A stretch of 18,951 nt of DNA from Bryobacteraceae bacterium (GTDB taxonomy: Bacteria > Acidobacteriota > Terriglobia > Bryobacterales > Bryobacteraceae): positions 1-18,951 of the forward strand of contig JANXXV010000126.1 of NCBI GenBank assembly GCA_025350445.1, written 5' to 3'. A model generated the notes under the pieces. It saw only the letters and a program-made list of their open reading frames with translations, did not search any database and was not told where the DNA came from. The first letter of the stretch is position 1. Every line of letters begins with the position of its first letter. A program made the translations under genes and the position numbers. Below are positions 1-7,116 of the stretch, piece by piece.

Positions 1-663
1 GGGCATCGCGCCTTCATGGTGCAGCTTCGCGAAGGGCAGGCTGCTCACCCCGGCCGCATCGCCAAGACTTTTGACAAGCTGCGCGCCGCCGGTGGAGACA
101 ACGTAGACTTTGCCCTGGACGGCGCCGCCTCGCTCTCGCCCGGAGTCGCCGGGACCATCTGCGACGCGCTGGAACGTTTCCATCTGCTTTGGTTCGATGA
201 ACCGTGCCCCTCGTTAAACATCGCCGCTTTGCAGAAACTGGCTCTGGAACGGGTGACACCCCTTGGCTTCGGCAGAAGTATCCACAGCGGCACCGGATTC
301 CAAAATCTGCTGCGCGAGGGTGCGCTCGACGTGCTGCGCCCGGACATTGCCCGTAATGGCATCACGCAAATCCGCCGGATGGCGGCCATGGCGGAGACAT
401 ACTACACGGCCGTGGCGCCCTATCACGACGGCGGGCCTATCGCCACCGCCGCCACGCTGCAACTGGCGGCCAGCCTGCCTAATTTTTTCATTCAGCAGAT
501 TCCGGCTCCGCAAGCCGAAGAGGACATCCGCATGCGAGCATCTATCACTGGGGCTTCAATTGAAGCGGTGAAGGACGGATTTGCCGCCCTGCCCACCGGG
601 CCTGGCCTGGGTATCACCGTGAACGAAGAAGCACTAGCGCAGTACGCGGAGCGTGCGGCATGA
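1..663 (+). CDS. Enolase-superfamily (mandelate racemase/muconate lactonizing type) protein, 5' end outside window
   Basis: The reading frame is open from base 1, so the N-terminal capping domain and true start lie upstream; the ATG at 16 is internal. The visible part is the C-terminal barrel. VDFALDG occupies the place of the first metal-ligand Asp and WFDEPCP supplies the second acidic ligand. The usual third ligand in a GER motif is replaced by LGFGRS (Glu to Gly), and the DxH acid/base of the next gene is DFA here. APYHDGGPI matches the usual barrel-end His motif. The family normally abstracts a proton alpha to a carboxylate using Mg2+. With two catalytic positions altered, this copy may have lost that chemistry or belong to a divergent subgroup. 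It overlaps the next gene by ATGA, so the two are probably co-translated. Family is secure; substrate is unknown. Confidence 0.85.
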   Translation, partial: GHRAFMVQLREGQAAHPGRIAKTFDKLRAAGGDNVDFALDGAASLSPGVAGTICDALERFHLLWFDEPCPSLNIAALQKLALERVTPLGFGRSIHSGTGFQNLLREGALDVLRPDIARNGITQIRRMAAMAETYYTAVAPYHDGGPIATAATLQLAASLPNFFIQQIPAPQAEEDIRMRASITGASIEAVKDGFAALPTGPGLGITVNEEALAQYAERAA

Positions 664-1970
664 AACGGCGCGACCTGTTCACCGCCGCCGCAGCCAGCCT
701 GTTCGCCGGTAAGACCGCCATGGCTGGAATCGATTGCGGGTGCGCCTTTGCACCGCCGCAGAACGCGCTTGGCGGCGACGCGTTCCACGCCGTCGGTTCT
801 AAAATCAAGATCACCAACGTGAAGGTGTTCGGCGTCTCGCTGACGCCCGGATCAGACCGCCCCTACGTCTTCGTAAAGATCGAAACGGACTCTGGAGTAG
901 TCGGCTGGGGTGAGGGCACGCTCGAAGGTAAAGCCGCGGCCGTAATGGCGTGCGTTCAGGATTTCCGCGAATTCCTGATCGGCAGCGATCCCATGCAGGT
1001 GGAGCATCACTGGCAGTCGATGTACGTCCACAGCTTCTACCGCGCCGGTCCGGTGATGGGATCGGCCATCTCTGGAATTGACCAGGCCCTTTGGGACATC
1101 CGCGGCAAAGTGCTGGGCCTGCCCGTGTATCAATTGTTAGGCGGCCCGGTGGACCCAAAGGGCGTCCGGGGCTATTACCACGCCCGCGCCAACACGCCCG
1201 ATGAGTTGCAGCAGTTGCGCCAGACGGCGGTGAAGCAGGGCGTCTCGTGCTTCAAGGCGGGCATCCCGGAATACTACGAGTTCATCGAGACGCACGCCAA
1301 GCTCAAGCGCGCCATCAAGCATATGGAGATGCTGCGGGAGAACCTCGGCCCGGACCTGGACATTGCCGTGGACTTTCACGCCAAGACCAGCCCCAGCGTC
1401 GCCTCCATTCTGGTGAAGGAAGTGGAGCCGCTCCGGCTACTCTTCATCGAGGAGCCATGCCCGCCGGAGAACGTGAAGGCGATGGCCCGGATCGCTAAAC
1501 GATCCACCACACCGATCGCCACCGGAGAGCGCCTCATCGCCGCGTACGGCTGTCGCGAACTGATCGAAATGGGCGTCGTGGACATACTGCAAACCGACAT
1601 CAACCACGTAGGCGGAATTACGGCGCTATGGAAAGTGGCCGCGATGGCGGAGGCGTCCGGCATCGTGATGGCACCCCACGCCTGCGAAGGGCCCATCGGC
1701 GCGATGGCCAGCCTGCACGTAGACGCAGCGATGCCGAACTTCCTGATCCAGGAAATTTGCAGCGGTGTGGAACCCGGCCCCAATGAGAAGGTGTGGGCGG
1801 AGTGGATGGGCTTCCCCGTAATGCGCATGGTGGATGGCCGGTTCCCGCTGCCGACCAAGCCGGGGCTTGGCTTCGACCTGACGGAAGAGTCGCTGAAGAA
1901 GTATCCGTTTGGCGGCACGCGTCCGATGGCCAGGGTATTCCATCAGGATGGTTCCGTGGCTGAGTGGTGA
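660..1970 (+). CDS. Tat-exported mandelate racemase/galactonate dehydratase-like enolase-superfamily enzyme
   Basis: This is a 436-residue protein. It opens with [17 protein letters not shown], a twin-arginine signal, so it should act outside the cytoplasm. A full set of MR-type catalytic residues is visible: VDFHAKTS (metal Asp plus DxH acid/base), [17 protein letters not shown], a [13 protein letters not shown] strand and [10 protein letters not shown]. The C-terminal [10 protein letters not shown] resembles the end of D-galactonate dehydratase. In the family these residues dehydrate or epimerise acid sugars via a Mg2+-stabilised enolate. The exact substrate cannot be read from sequence. 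The ATG at 660 overlaps the upstream stop as ATGA, next to a divergent paralogue with a degraded active site. An exported sugar-acid dehydratase is unusual compared with cytoplasmic family members, but the Tat motif is clear. Confidence 0.9.
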   Translation: MKRRDLFTAAAASLFAGKTAMAGIDCGCAFAPPQNALGGDAFHAVGSKIKITNVKVFGVSLTPGSDRPYVFVKIETDSGVVGWGEGTLEGKAAAVMACVQDFREFLIGSDPMQVEHHWQSMYVHSFYRAGPVMGSAISGIDQALWDIRGKVLGLPVYQLLGGPVDPKGVRGYYHARANTPDELQQLRQTAVKQGVSCFKAGIPEYYEFIETHAKLKRAIKHMEMLRENLGPDLDIAVDFHAKTSPSVASILVKEVEPLRLLFIEEPCPPENVKAMARIAKRSTTPIATGERLIAAYGCRELIEMGVVDILQTDINHVGGITALWKVAAMAEASGIVMAPHACEGPIGAMASLHVDAAMPNFLIQEICSGVEPGPNEKVWAEWMGFPVMRMVDGRFPLPTKPGLGFDLTEESLKKYPFGGTRPMARVFHQDGSVAEW

Positions 1971-2944
1971 CGACAGGAGACACCTTTTCCACTACCGCAT
2001 CACGGCGAAACTGGGTGCCGGCGGCATGGGGCAAGTATTCCGCGCCCCCCGATTCGCGCCTGTCCCGCGACGTGGCAATCAAGATTCTTCCGCCAAACGC
2101 GGATGAAAATCTGCATCAACGATTCACCCTTGAGGCGCATGCGGCCGGTGCGCTGAATCATCCGAACATCGTCGCCGTCTACGATGTTGGCTCGCATGAA
2201 ACTAAATCCGGCAGTTCGAGTCCTGCGCATCGTATCAAGTTACTGAATTGCCTCAGGATTTCAACTGCTCCGCAGTTCACCATGCGGGTGATAACAGATT
2301 CCATTGCACCTGCTTGCGGCTAAAGGTCTATTCGATTTTGAGTGGCTCCAACTGCCGGATTTAGGATGAAGGAACTCCAAACATCGTCTCTGAATTGGTA
2401 GTAGGCGAGCCGCTCGGCGATCTGGCAGCACGCGGTCCAGTGCCTGTGACGCAGTTGCTCGACCTGACAACGCAGATCGGGGACGGCATTGCAGCCGCAC
2501 ACGCGGCGGGCATCGTCCATCGCGATCTGAAGCCAGAGAACATCATGATCACTTGGGACGAACGCGCCAAGATTCTCGATTTTCGGACCGGCCAAGCAAC
2601 AGCCCCGCCAAAGCGTTCTAAGCCCAACTGACGAGACGCTCGGCATGACTCACACCCAGCCCGGCCTGATCATGGGAACCGCCAACTACATGAGCCCGGA
2701 GTAGGCCCGCGCCGCCGCGTCCGACTACCGCTCCGACCAGTTCTCTTTCGGCGTAGTTCTGTATGAGACGGTGACCGGGAAACAGCCGTTCTCACGCGAA
2801 ACCACCGTCCAAACAGCGCCGGCACTGCTAGCCGACGATCCCCCGGCAATTCCAGCCGGCGTGAAGATTCCCGCGCCGTTACGCTGGACCATCGACCGCT
2901 GCATGGCGAAGGACCCGCAACAGCGCTTCTATGGCGCGGGTGAC
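1967..2944 (+). pseudogene. Decayed PknB-type Ser/Thr protein kinase
   Basis: Kinase motifs appear in order but in shifting frames. [18 protein letters not shown] (P-loop) is in frame 1. DVAIKILP (catalytic Lys) through [15 protein letters not shown] is in frame 2. GTPNIVSELVVGEPL and IVHRDLKPENIMI (catalytic loop) are in frame 1. DFG-PAKQQ through GTANYMSPE and DYRSDQFSFGVVLYE are in frame 2. The breaks are a shift near 1985-1990, a shift back in the C run near 2045, a 165-bp insertion after 2200, an extra T near 2580 (gattttcgg for gatttcgga) and a TAG at 2701-2703 where relatives have Gln (SPEQA). Homology stops after CMAKDPQQRF near 2944, just before a toxin-antitoxin pair. The original start may have been GTG 1967, overlapping the upstream TGA. 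No functional kinase can be made. Confidence 0.88.
2201..2370. mobile_element. 165-bp MITE-like insertion with 15-bp perfect terminal inverted repeats and 5-bp target duplication
   Basis: CTAAATCCGGCAGTT (2202-2216) and its exact reverse complement AACTGCCGGATTTAG (2350-2364) bound the element. ATGAA at 2196-2200 is repeated at 2366-2370, as a target-site duplication would be. The inverted repeats extend imperfectly a few bases inward. There is no coding capacity, so it is non-autonomous: a MITE or an internally deleted insertion sequence. Removing 2201-2370 joins frame 2 to frame 1 and regenerates the kinase reading SHE-GTPNIVSEL without a gap, which independently supports both boundaries. 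The parent IS family is not identified from the ends alone. Confidence 0.85.
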
Positions 2945-2968
2945 AAATTGTGTTACAAGTACTACTAT
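2940..2968 (+). promoter_or_regulatory. Putative promoter/operator of the toxin-antitoxin pair
   Basis: GTGACA (2940-2945) and TACTAT (2963-2968) are spaced 17 bp and resemble sigma70 -35 and -10 boxes. Between them TTGT-GTT-ACAA (2948-2958) is a short inverted repeat of a kind bound by ribbon-helix-helix antitoxins. The -10 box abuts the ATG at 2969 and no Shine-Dalgarno sequence is seen, so either the start of transcription or the start codon needs adjustment, or translation is leaderless. This AT-richer stretch also marks the junction with the dead kinase gene. The call rests on pattern only. Confidence 0.4.
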
Positions 2969-3211
2969 ATGGACACCACTATTCGGAATCTTGATGAACG
3001 GATCTACCGTGCCTTGAGAGCTCGCGCCGTCCTGCAGGGTCGCAACGTAGGAGAGCTTCTGAATGAAGCGATCGGAGGGTATCTGGCGAGGTTCGCAGTC
3101 AGTCAGGGCCGCTCCACATTACGCGATCTCAAACCCGAGCCGTTTTCGGAGGGCAACGATTTCCTGAGCCAGGAAATCGATGCGATCGTTTACAGAGAAC
3201 GCCGCCAGTGA
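2969..3211 (+). CDS. vapB: Ribbon-helix-helix antitoxin of a VapBC/FitAB-type module
   Basis: This is an 80-residue protein starting at ATG 2969; the open frame extends further upstream only as kinase remnant. Residues 3-40 (TTIRNLDERIYRALRARA then GRNVGELLNEAIGGYL) fit a ribbon-helix-helix DNA-binding fold like FitA-type antitoxins. The C-terminal half, acidic with Phe and Leu, would wrap the toxin. It overlaps the PIN-domain gene by GTGA, the usual coupling in such modules. By family knowledge the antitoxin neutralises the RNase toxin and represses its own promoter; the TTGT/ACAA repeat just upstream is a candidate operator. The module sits exactly at the truncated end of a kinase pseudogene, suggesting it arrived by insertion or deletion. 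Confidence 0.8.
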   Translation: MDTTIRNLDERIYRALRARAVLQGRNVGELLNEAIGGYLARFAVSQGRSTLRDLKPEPFSEGNDFLSQEIDAIVYRERRQ

Positions 3212-3615
3212 TCGTACTCGACTCTAGTTTCCTTATCGGCTTTTATAATGAGCGGGATGTTCACCATGATGAGGCCCGGCTCCTAATGGATCGGTTTCTG
3301 GGAGGCACCTGGGGCAGAGGGCTACTGCTGGAATACGTATTCCTCGAAATCATGACCGTATTGCTATTGCGTCGTGATCTTTCTGTTGCGGCGCGGGTGG
3401 GCCGAATTCTCCTGGATGCGGAAGAACTGGATTTTGTGCCTTGCTCGGAGCTATTTTCCGAAACGATGGAGAACTTTTCGAATCAGGGCGGAACCCGCCT
3501 CAGTTTCGCCGATGCTGCAATCGCATCGGTAGCTCGGAGCCGGGCCGAAGGCCTGTTATTGAGCTTCGACCAGGAGTTTCGAAGAGTTGCCGGACTTCGC
3601 GTAAACCCTGATTAA
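3208..3615 (+). CDS. vapC: PIN-domain ribonuclease toxin (VapC family)
   Basis: A 135-residue protein with a GTG start at 3208 overlapping the antitoxin stop. Acidic PIN residues are in place: Asp5 (IVLDSSFLI), Glu47 (VFLEIMTVL), Asp102 (LSFADAAIA) and Asp121 (LLSFDQEF), which in the family hold divalent metal for RNA cleavage. Length matches VapC proteins. It appears intact, unlike the decayed kinase before it. The target RNA (initiator tRNA, other tRNA or rRNA in known members) cannot be inferred. It is convergent with the small secreted-protein gene that ends at 3682. Confidence 0.88.
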   Translation: MIVLDSSFLIGFYNERDVHHDEARLLMDRFLGGTWGRGLLLEYVFLEIMTVLLLRRDLSVAARVGRILLDAEELDFVPCSELFSETMENFSNQGGTRLSFADAAIASVARSRAEGLLLSFDQEFRRVAGLRVNPD

Positions 3616-3681
3616 TTTGACCCTGAGACCTCTCCGTTGGCGATGGCGAGGCTTGCAACCAAGGCTACGAATGGCTCAAGC

Positions 3682-4092
3682 CTACTTCGTTCGAACCGTC
3701 TGGATAATCGTGACATCCCGGATATCTTGACCGTCCGTTCCGCCGACATAAGGCCGCTGGATCTTCATCCAAAGCTTAGAATTCGCCAATGTAGTTCCCC
3801 CGTCGAGGATGAAAAAGTACCACTTCACCTGTTGTCCGGATGGCAGCTTTGGCCCCGTGCTGCGCATTGTGATCTCCTTGTACCGGCTCTTGTAAAACGT
3901 GTAAACCTGGTCGAGCCCATCGCCCGTCGTGTATACCTCCGACTGCTTGCCCGGTGCGGCTGCGGACGCCTCGCGGCTGGCCTTTTCATCCAACTTGGAG
4001 CCTGCATAAGGCTTAAAGTCTTGGGCCAGACATATGCTATCGACCGCAGCAACCAGCATTCCGGCCGTCAAAATCAATATGGATCTTCGCAT
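3682..4092 (-). CDS. Small secreted protein of unknown function
   Basis: The protein starts MRRSILILTAGMLVAAV with a signal peptide that probably ends after SICLAQ, giving a mature periplasmic or secreted domain of about 110 residues. A segment reading VYTTGDGLDQVYTFYKSRYKEI is followed by the strand WYFFILDGG. The ATG at 4092 was chosen. Two in-frame starts just upstream (GTG 4101 and TTG 4098) are possible, and AAGGGA at about 4104-4109 on this strand would fit the TTG best. It lies about 45 bases downstream of the displaced end of the FAD oxidoreductase, on the same strand, so both may share a transcript. I do not recognise the family. Small exported proteins of this style with a short alpha/beta domain are common in Acidobacteria. 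Confidence 0.7.
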   Translation of the reverse strand: MRRSILILTAGMLVAAVDSICLAQDFKPYAGSKLDEKASREASAAAPGKQSEVYTTGDGLDQVYTFYKSRYKEITMRSTGPKLPSGQQVKWYFFILDGGTTLANSKLWMKIQRPYVGGTDGQDIRDVTIIQTVRTK

Positions 4093-4137
4093 TCGCAACA
4101 CCGTCCCTTAGCCACCCCACGCTAACACGAAACCCCG

Positions 4138-6149
4138 TCACCACAGCCGCACCGCCATCTCCCAGCGGCGCACCGGCCCGGACCTCTTCATCCGAAACGA
4201 CGGCAGCTTTGCTGGAAATCGATCCTCGCGCCAGTCCGTCCAATAGAACGGCAAGTCCGCATGGAACCAGTTCCGATGGTCGGCGGCCATCCAGCCCTCT
4301 TTCACCGCGAGTGCGATGGCATCAGTGATAGAAACGTTAAAACCAAACCGCGCCGCCAGCGCCGCGGCACCTCTCCCCGCGTCAACGGAGCATCCGGCGA
4401 CGCATGCAGACCGGTGTCGCCCAGCGGATACTCGCCGCGTATGGCAGCCATTTGAATAGCGGCAAACGCGGGATGATCCACGCTCAAATCATCGAACCAA
4501 ACGAGCGGCACACCAGCCTCCGCCAATTCCCGCTGGACGTCCGGCGCTCCAGCGGATACCCCCCGTTGCAGCGATAAACTGGCGATCACCGCCGCGGCCT
4601 CACCCACGTTCCATTCAATGGGATGAAGGCGAAAGGCGCCGTTTGTCAGATGCGTGACGCCGATATTCTTCCCCGCGGCCAGAAAATTCGTCACGCCTTG
4701 CGGAACCAACGCCCCCATCGGCAACTGAAACGGCTTCGGCATCATCATCCGGCCGCGCTCATTGGCCCCGCAAGGATGGATGTCCACCATGTAAAAACCC
4801 GTGCCGATCGAATCTGGAAACCAGCGCGCCCGCGGCTGATCGTTCTCAAACACGATGTCCTGTTCGGTGACCCGAGCCTGCCCGCGAATCCGTCGTGACT
4901 CCCGGATGTACGGCGCCTTCGACAACCCATCTTCGGTATCCATCGCGTCCTTGCGCAGCATCAACTCCGGGTACCCGTTCCCCTTGCCGTCATCACGAGG
5001 CAAATCAGTTTGCAGCCAATAGAGGAACGCCAGCGAAACCCGCTTTGCCTGCTGCAGAATGCGCACAGTGTCCAGCGGCGAACGGTCGAGCAGCGACTCG
5101 GAATGGTAATCCTGCTTCGGCCAATTGATCAGTGCCAGGTCCGGCGGCGCATTCTCCCCGGTGAAATTCTTCGCCGCCAGCAATCGCCGCCAACCGAAGA
5201 ACGGCCGCGGCGACATATTGTTGGGCACGGGCGGATCTTCACCGAACATCGTATATTGCACATCGCCCTTCCAGCCATATTCCTTCGGATAATTGACCTT
5301 CAGGCTGAACGCCTGGGAAGCTCGAAGATGCTCATACCCATCCGGCTTTGGGATGCGGTGCTGCTGGCCCGGTCGGTGTTCCACCACAAACGGATACGTG
5401 AAGCTCTGCACGCAAGCATCGTTAGCCGCCGCCGACGCATGCGGCTCCGCAGTCTCACTCTTCGGCTCCGACCCCACCACATAAGGCACATGCGCGAGCG
5501 GCAGCAAGTCGCCCAACTCAGTCGAGTCAAGCACAAACTTCGGCTTGAATCGAATCACCTGGCGGCGGTCGAACTGATACGCCAACACGGATTCAATCCG
5601 CCCACGCACCACTTCCACTTGCAAAACACGAGTGCGCAGAAATGTTTGAATGGGGTATGGTTTCATCATCTGCTGGAGCACGGCCACGCCGGCCTTCGGC
5701 TCAAAGCACAGCGCCGAAACGTAACACGACCCGGGATTGAAATTCTCCATGGCGTCCGCCGCCAGATGGTAATGCGTGCGATAGTAATCCCGAATCCGGC
5801 GCCGCATCTCATAATAGGTGCGCGTTCCCCCGGAGATCTCGATGAACCGGTTCTCATCCAGCGCCGGAACGCCGCCCGACGTGAGCTGACCGCCGATCCA
5901 GCTTGTCTCCTCAGTGAGGCAAACGGAGTGCCCCCGAGCGGCCGCCCGCATAGCCGCCGCCACGCCGCCCATGCCCGCGCCAGCCACCAGAATGTCGCAG
6001 GCGATCCGGCGCGGCGTGGCGGTAACCGTGAGGCTTTGAATTGCGACCCGCGGATCGCCCTCCGCGCGCACCCGCTCCACGTCTACGACGGAAAATTGTT
6101 GAGCCCGCAGAAGGCTAGTTATCATCAAAAGCAAAATCAGCCGCATCAT
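4138..6149 (-). CDS. Exported FAD-dependent oxidoreductase, C-terminus displaced by one frameshift
   Basis: The protein begins MMRLILLLMITSLLRAQQ, a short signal peptide, and then has a Rossmann dinucleotide site (DILVAGAGMGGVAAAM, residues 52-67), CLTEETSWIGGQLTSGGVPA and later LAAGKNIGVTHLTNG. This is the layout of the FAD-dependent oxidoreductase family (PF12831-like). The uninterrupted frame runs 6149 to 4302 and ends in low-quality sequence after DAPLTRGE. One frame over, at about 4368-4370, it continues AAALAARFGFNVSITDAIAL, then KEGWMAADHRNWFHADLPFY and MKRSGPVRRWEMAVRLW, stopping at 4138-4140. The two halves differ by one missing base (2012 nt from start to stop), so this is either a real frameshift mutation or an assembly error. 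Substrate is unknown. Confidence 0.82.
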
Positions 6150-6328
6150 CAGCAGCGTAACGCAATGGCAGGCGTGTTAGTCAAATCATCCACGCCGTAT
6201 CAGATTCCGCTCGATCGGCTTGAATCGCTCACGCCCGCTCATTTCAGCGCGGAGCGCAATACAGCAGGATTGCACGTGATTGTAAAGCACGGCCGGCAAA
6301 TCGGCGAAGACGGTGTCGAAGCCCGACT

Positions 6329-7105
6329 TGCAAAGCCGAAATCTCACAGCAGCAGTGCGATAGTTACGCCGCCGCAAAGATGGCCGAGAGCGATTTACAG
6401 GCTGCTAACGACCGCGCCGCCTGAGCGTCAAACTCTGCGCGGATTGCCTCCGCTTCGCTTGATAGCGCGAAGTTCAAGATTGCCCAGGCGAGCGCCGCGG
6501 TGGATCAGCCGCACGCCAGCCAGCAGCAGGTTGCCATGCGCGGCGTGCGCCTCAGCCTGTTGCCGCCGGAGAACGCCACCGGCAAATACGTGAAGGTGGT
6601 CCAACGGATGCCGGTAAAGATTCTGGTGGTCCCCGCCGCGCTTGAGGAGACTGCGCTGCGTATCGGCATAAACGTGGACGCCATTCCCATCAATGTGGCA
6701 GCGTTCGCCTACATCCCGAAGAACAATATTAACAACGCAACAGGCCTCATTAATTTAGGCCGCAACACCGGAGCCAGCGTGGGCGTCGCGTTAGCAACTA
6801 CGCTGCCGGCGCGCCGGGAACAGCTTCATCACAACAACCTGGTCAGCCATTTGACGCCGCTGGACTGGCGCTATCAACAGACGCTCGATGGCATTGCGCA
6901 AAACATGACCCAGCATGGCGCAAGTGCATCCGGCGCAGATGCCCAGGCGCCTATGATGATCGCGCGGATGGTGCAACAGCAGGCTGCCATGCTCTCCTTC
7001 GCCGACGCGTTCCGGCTATTAGGCGTCATCTGCTTCATCGCCGCTCCATTCGTATCGCCGATCAAAAAGAACCAGCCGCGGAAGGGCGCGGCGCCGGTAC
7101 ACTAA
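6329..7105 (+). pseudogene. Collapsed emrA/emrB multidrug efflux remnant
   Basis: A single frame contains pieces of two genes. First come coiled-coil segments typical of an EmrA/HlyD periplasmic adaptor (AEISQQQCDSYAAAKMAES, DLQAANDRAA, a TGA at 6422-6424, then SARIASASLDSAKFKIAQAS). Next is the adaptor's C-terminal signature LPPENATGKYVKVVQRMPVKI; the barrel between them is missing. Soon after LRIGINVDAI the frame passes into the last part of a 14-TM MFS drug/proton antiporter of the EmrB/DHA2 type (AYIPKNNINNATGLINLGRN, LPARREQLHHNNLVSHLTP, then SFADAFRLLGVICFIAAPFV). The N-terminal membrane anchor and at least the first 12 EmrB helices are absent. At least two deletions plus a nonsense codon explain the structure. 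No transporter can be made. The 5' limit is approximate. Confidence 0.8.
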
Positions 7106-7116
7106 ACTCAAATGAA

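Noticed and set aside
6156..6184. Possible promoter TTGACT-17-GTTACG for the FAD oxidoreductase on the minus strand
   Set aside because: The -10 box matches the consensus in only two of six positions and lies too close to the start codon.
5010..6593. 527-codon open frame on the plus strand
   Set aside because: It is antisense to the FAD oxidoreductase, whose Rossmann motif and signal peptide are clear. The plus-strand product is Arg/His-rich with no family features and then runs into efflux remnants out of frame.
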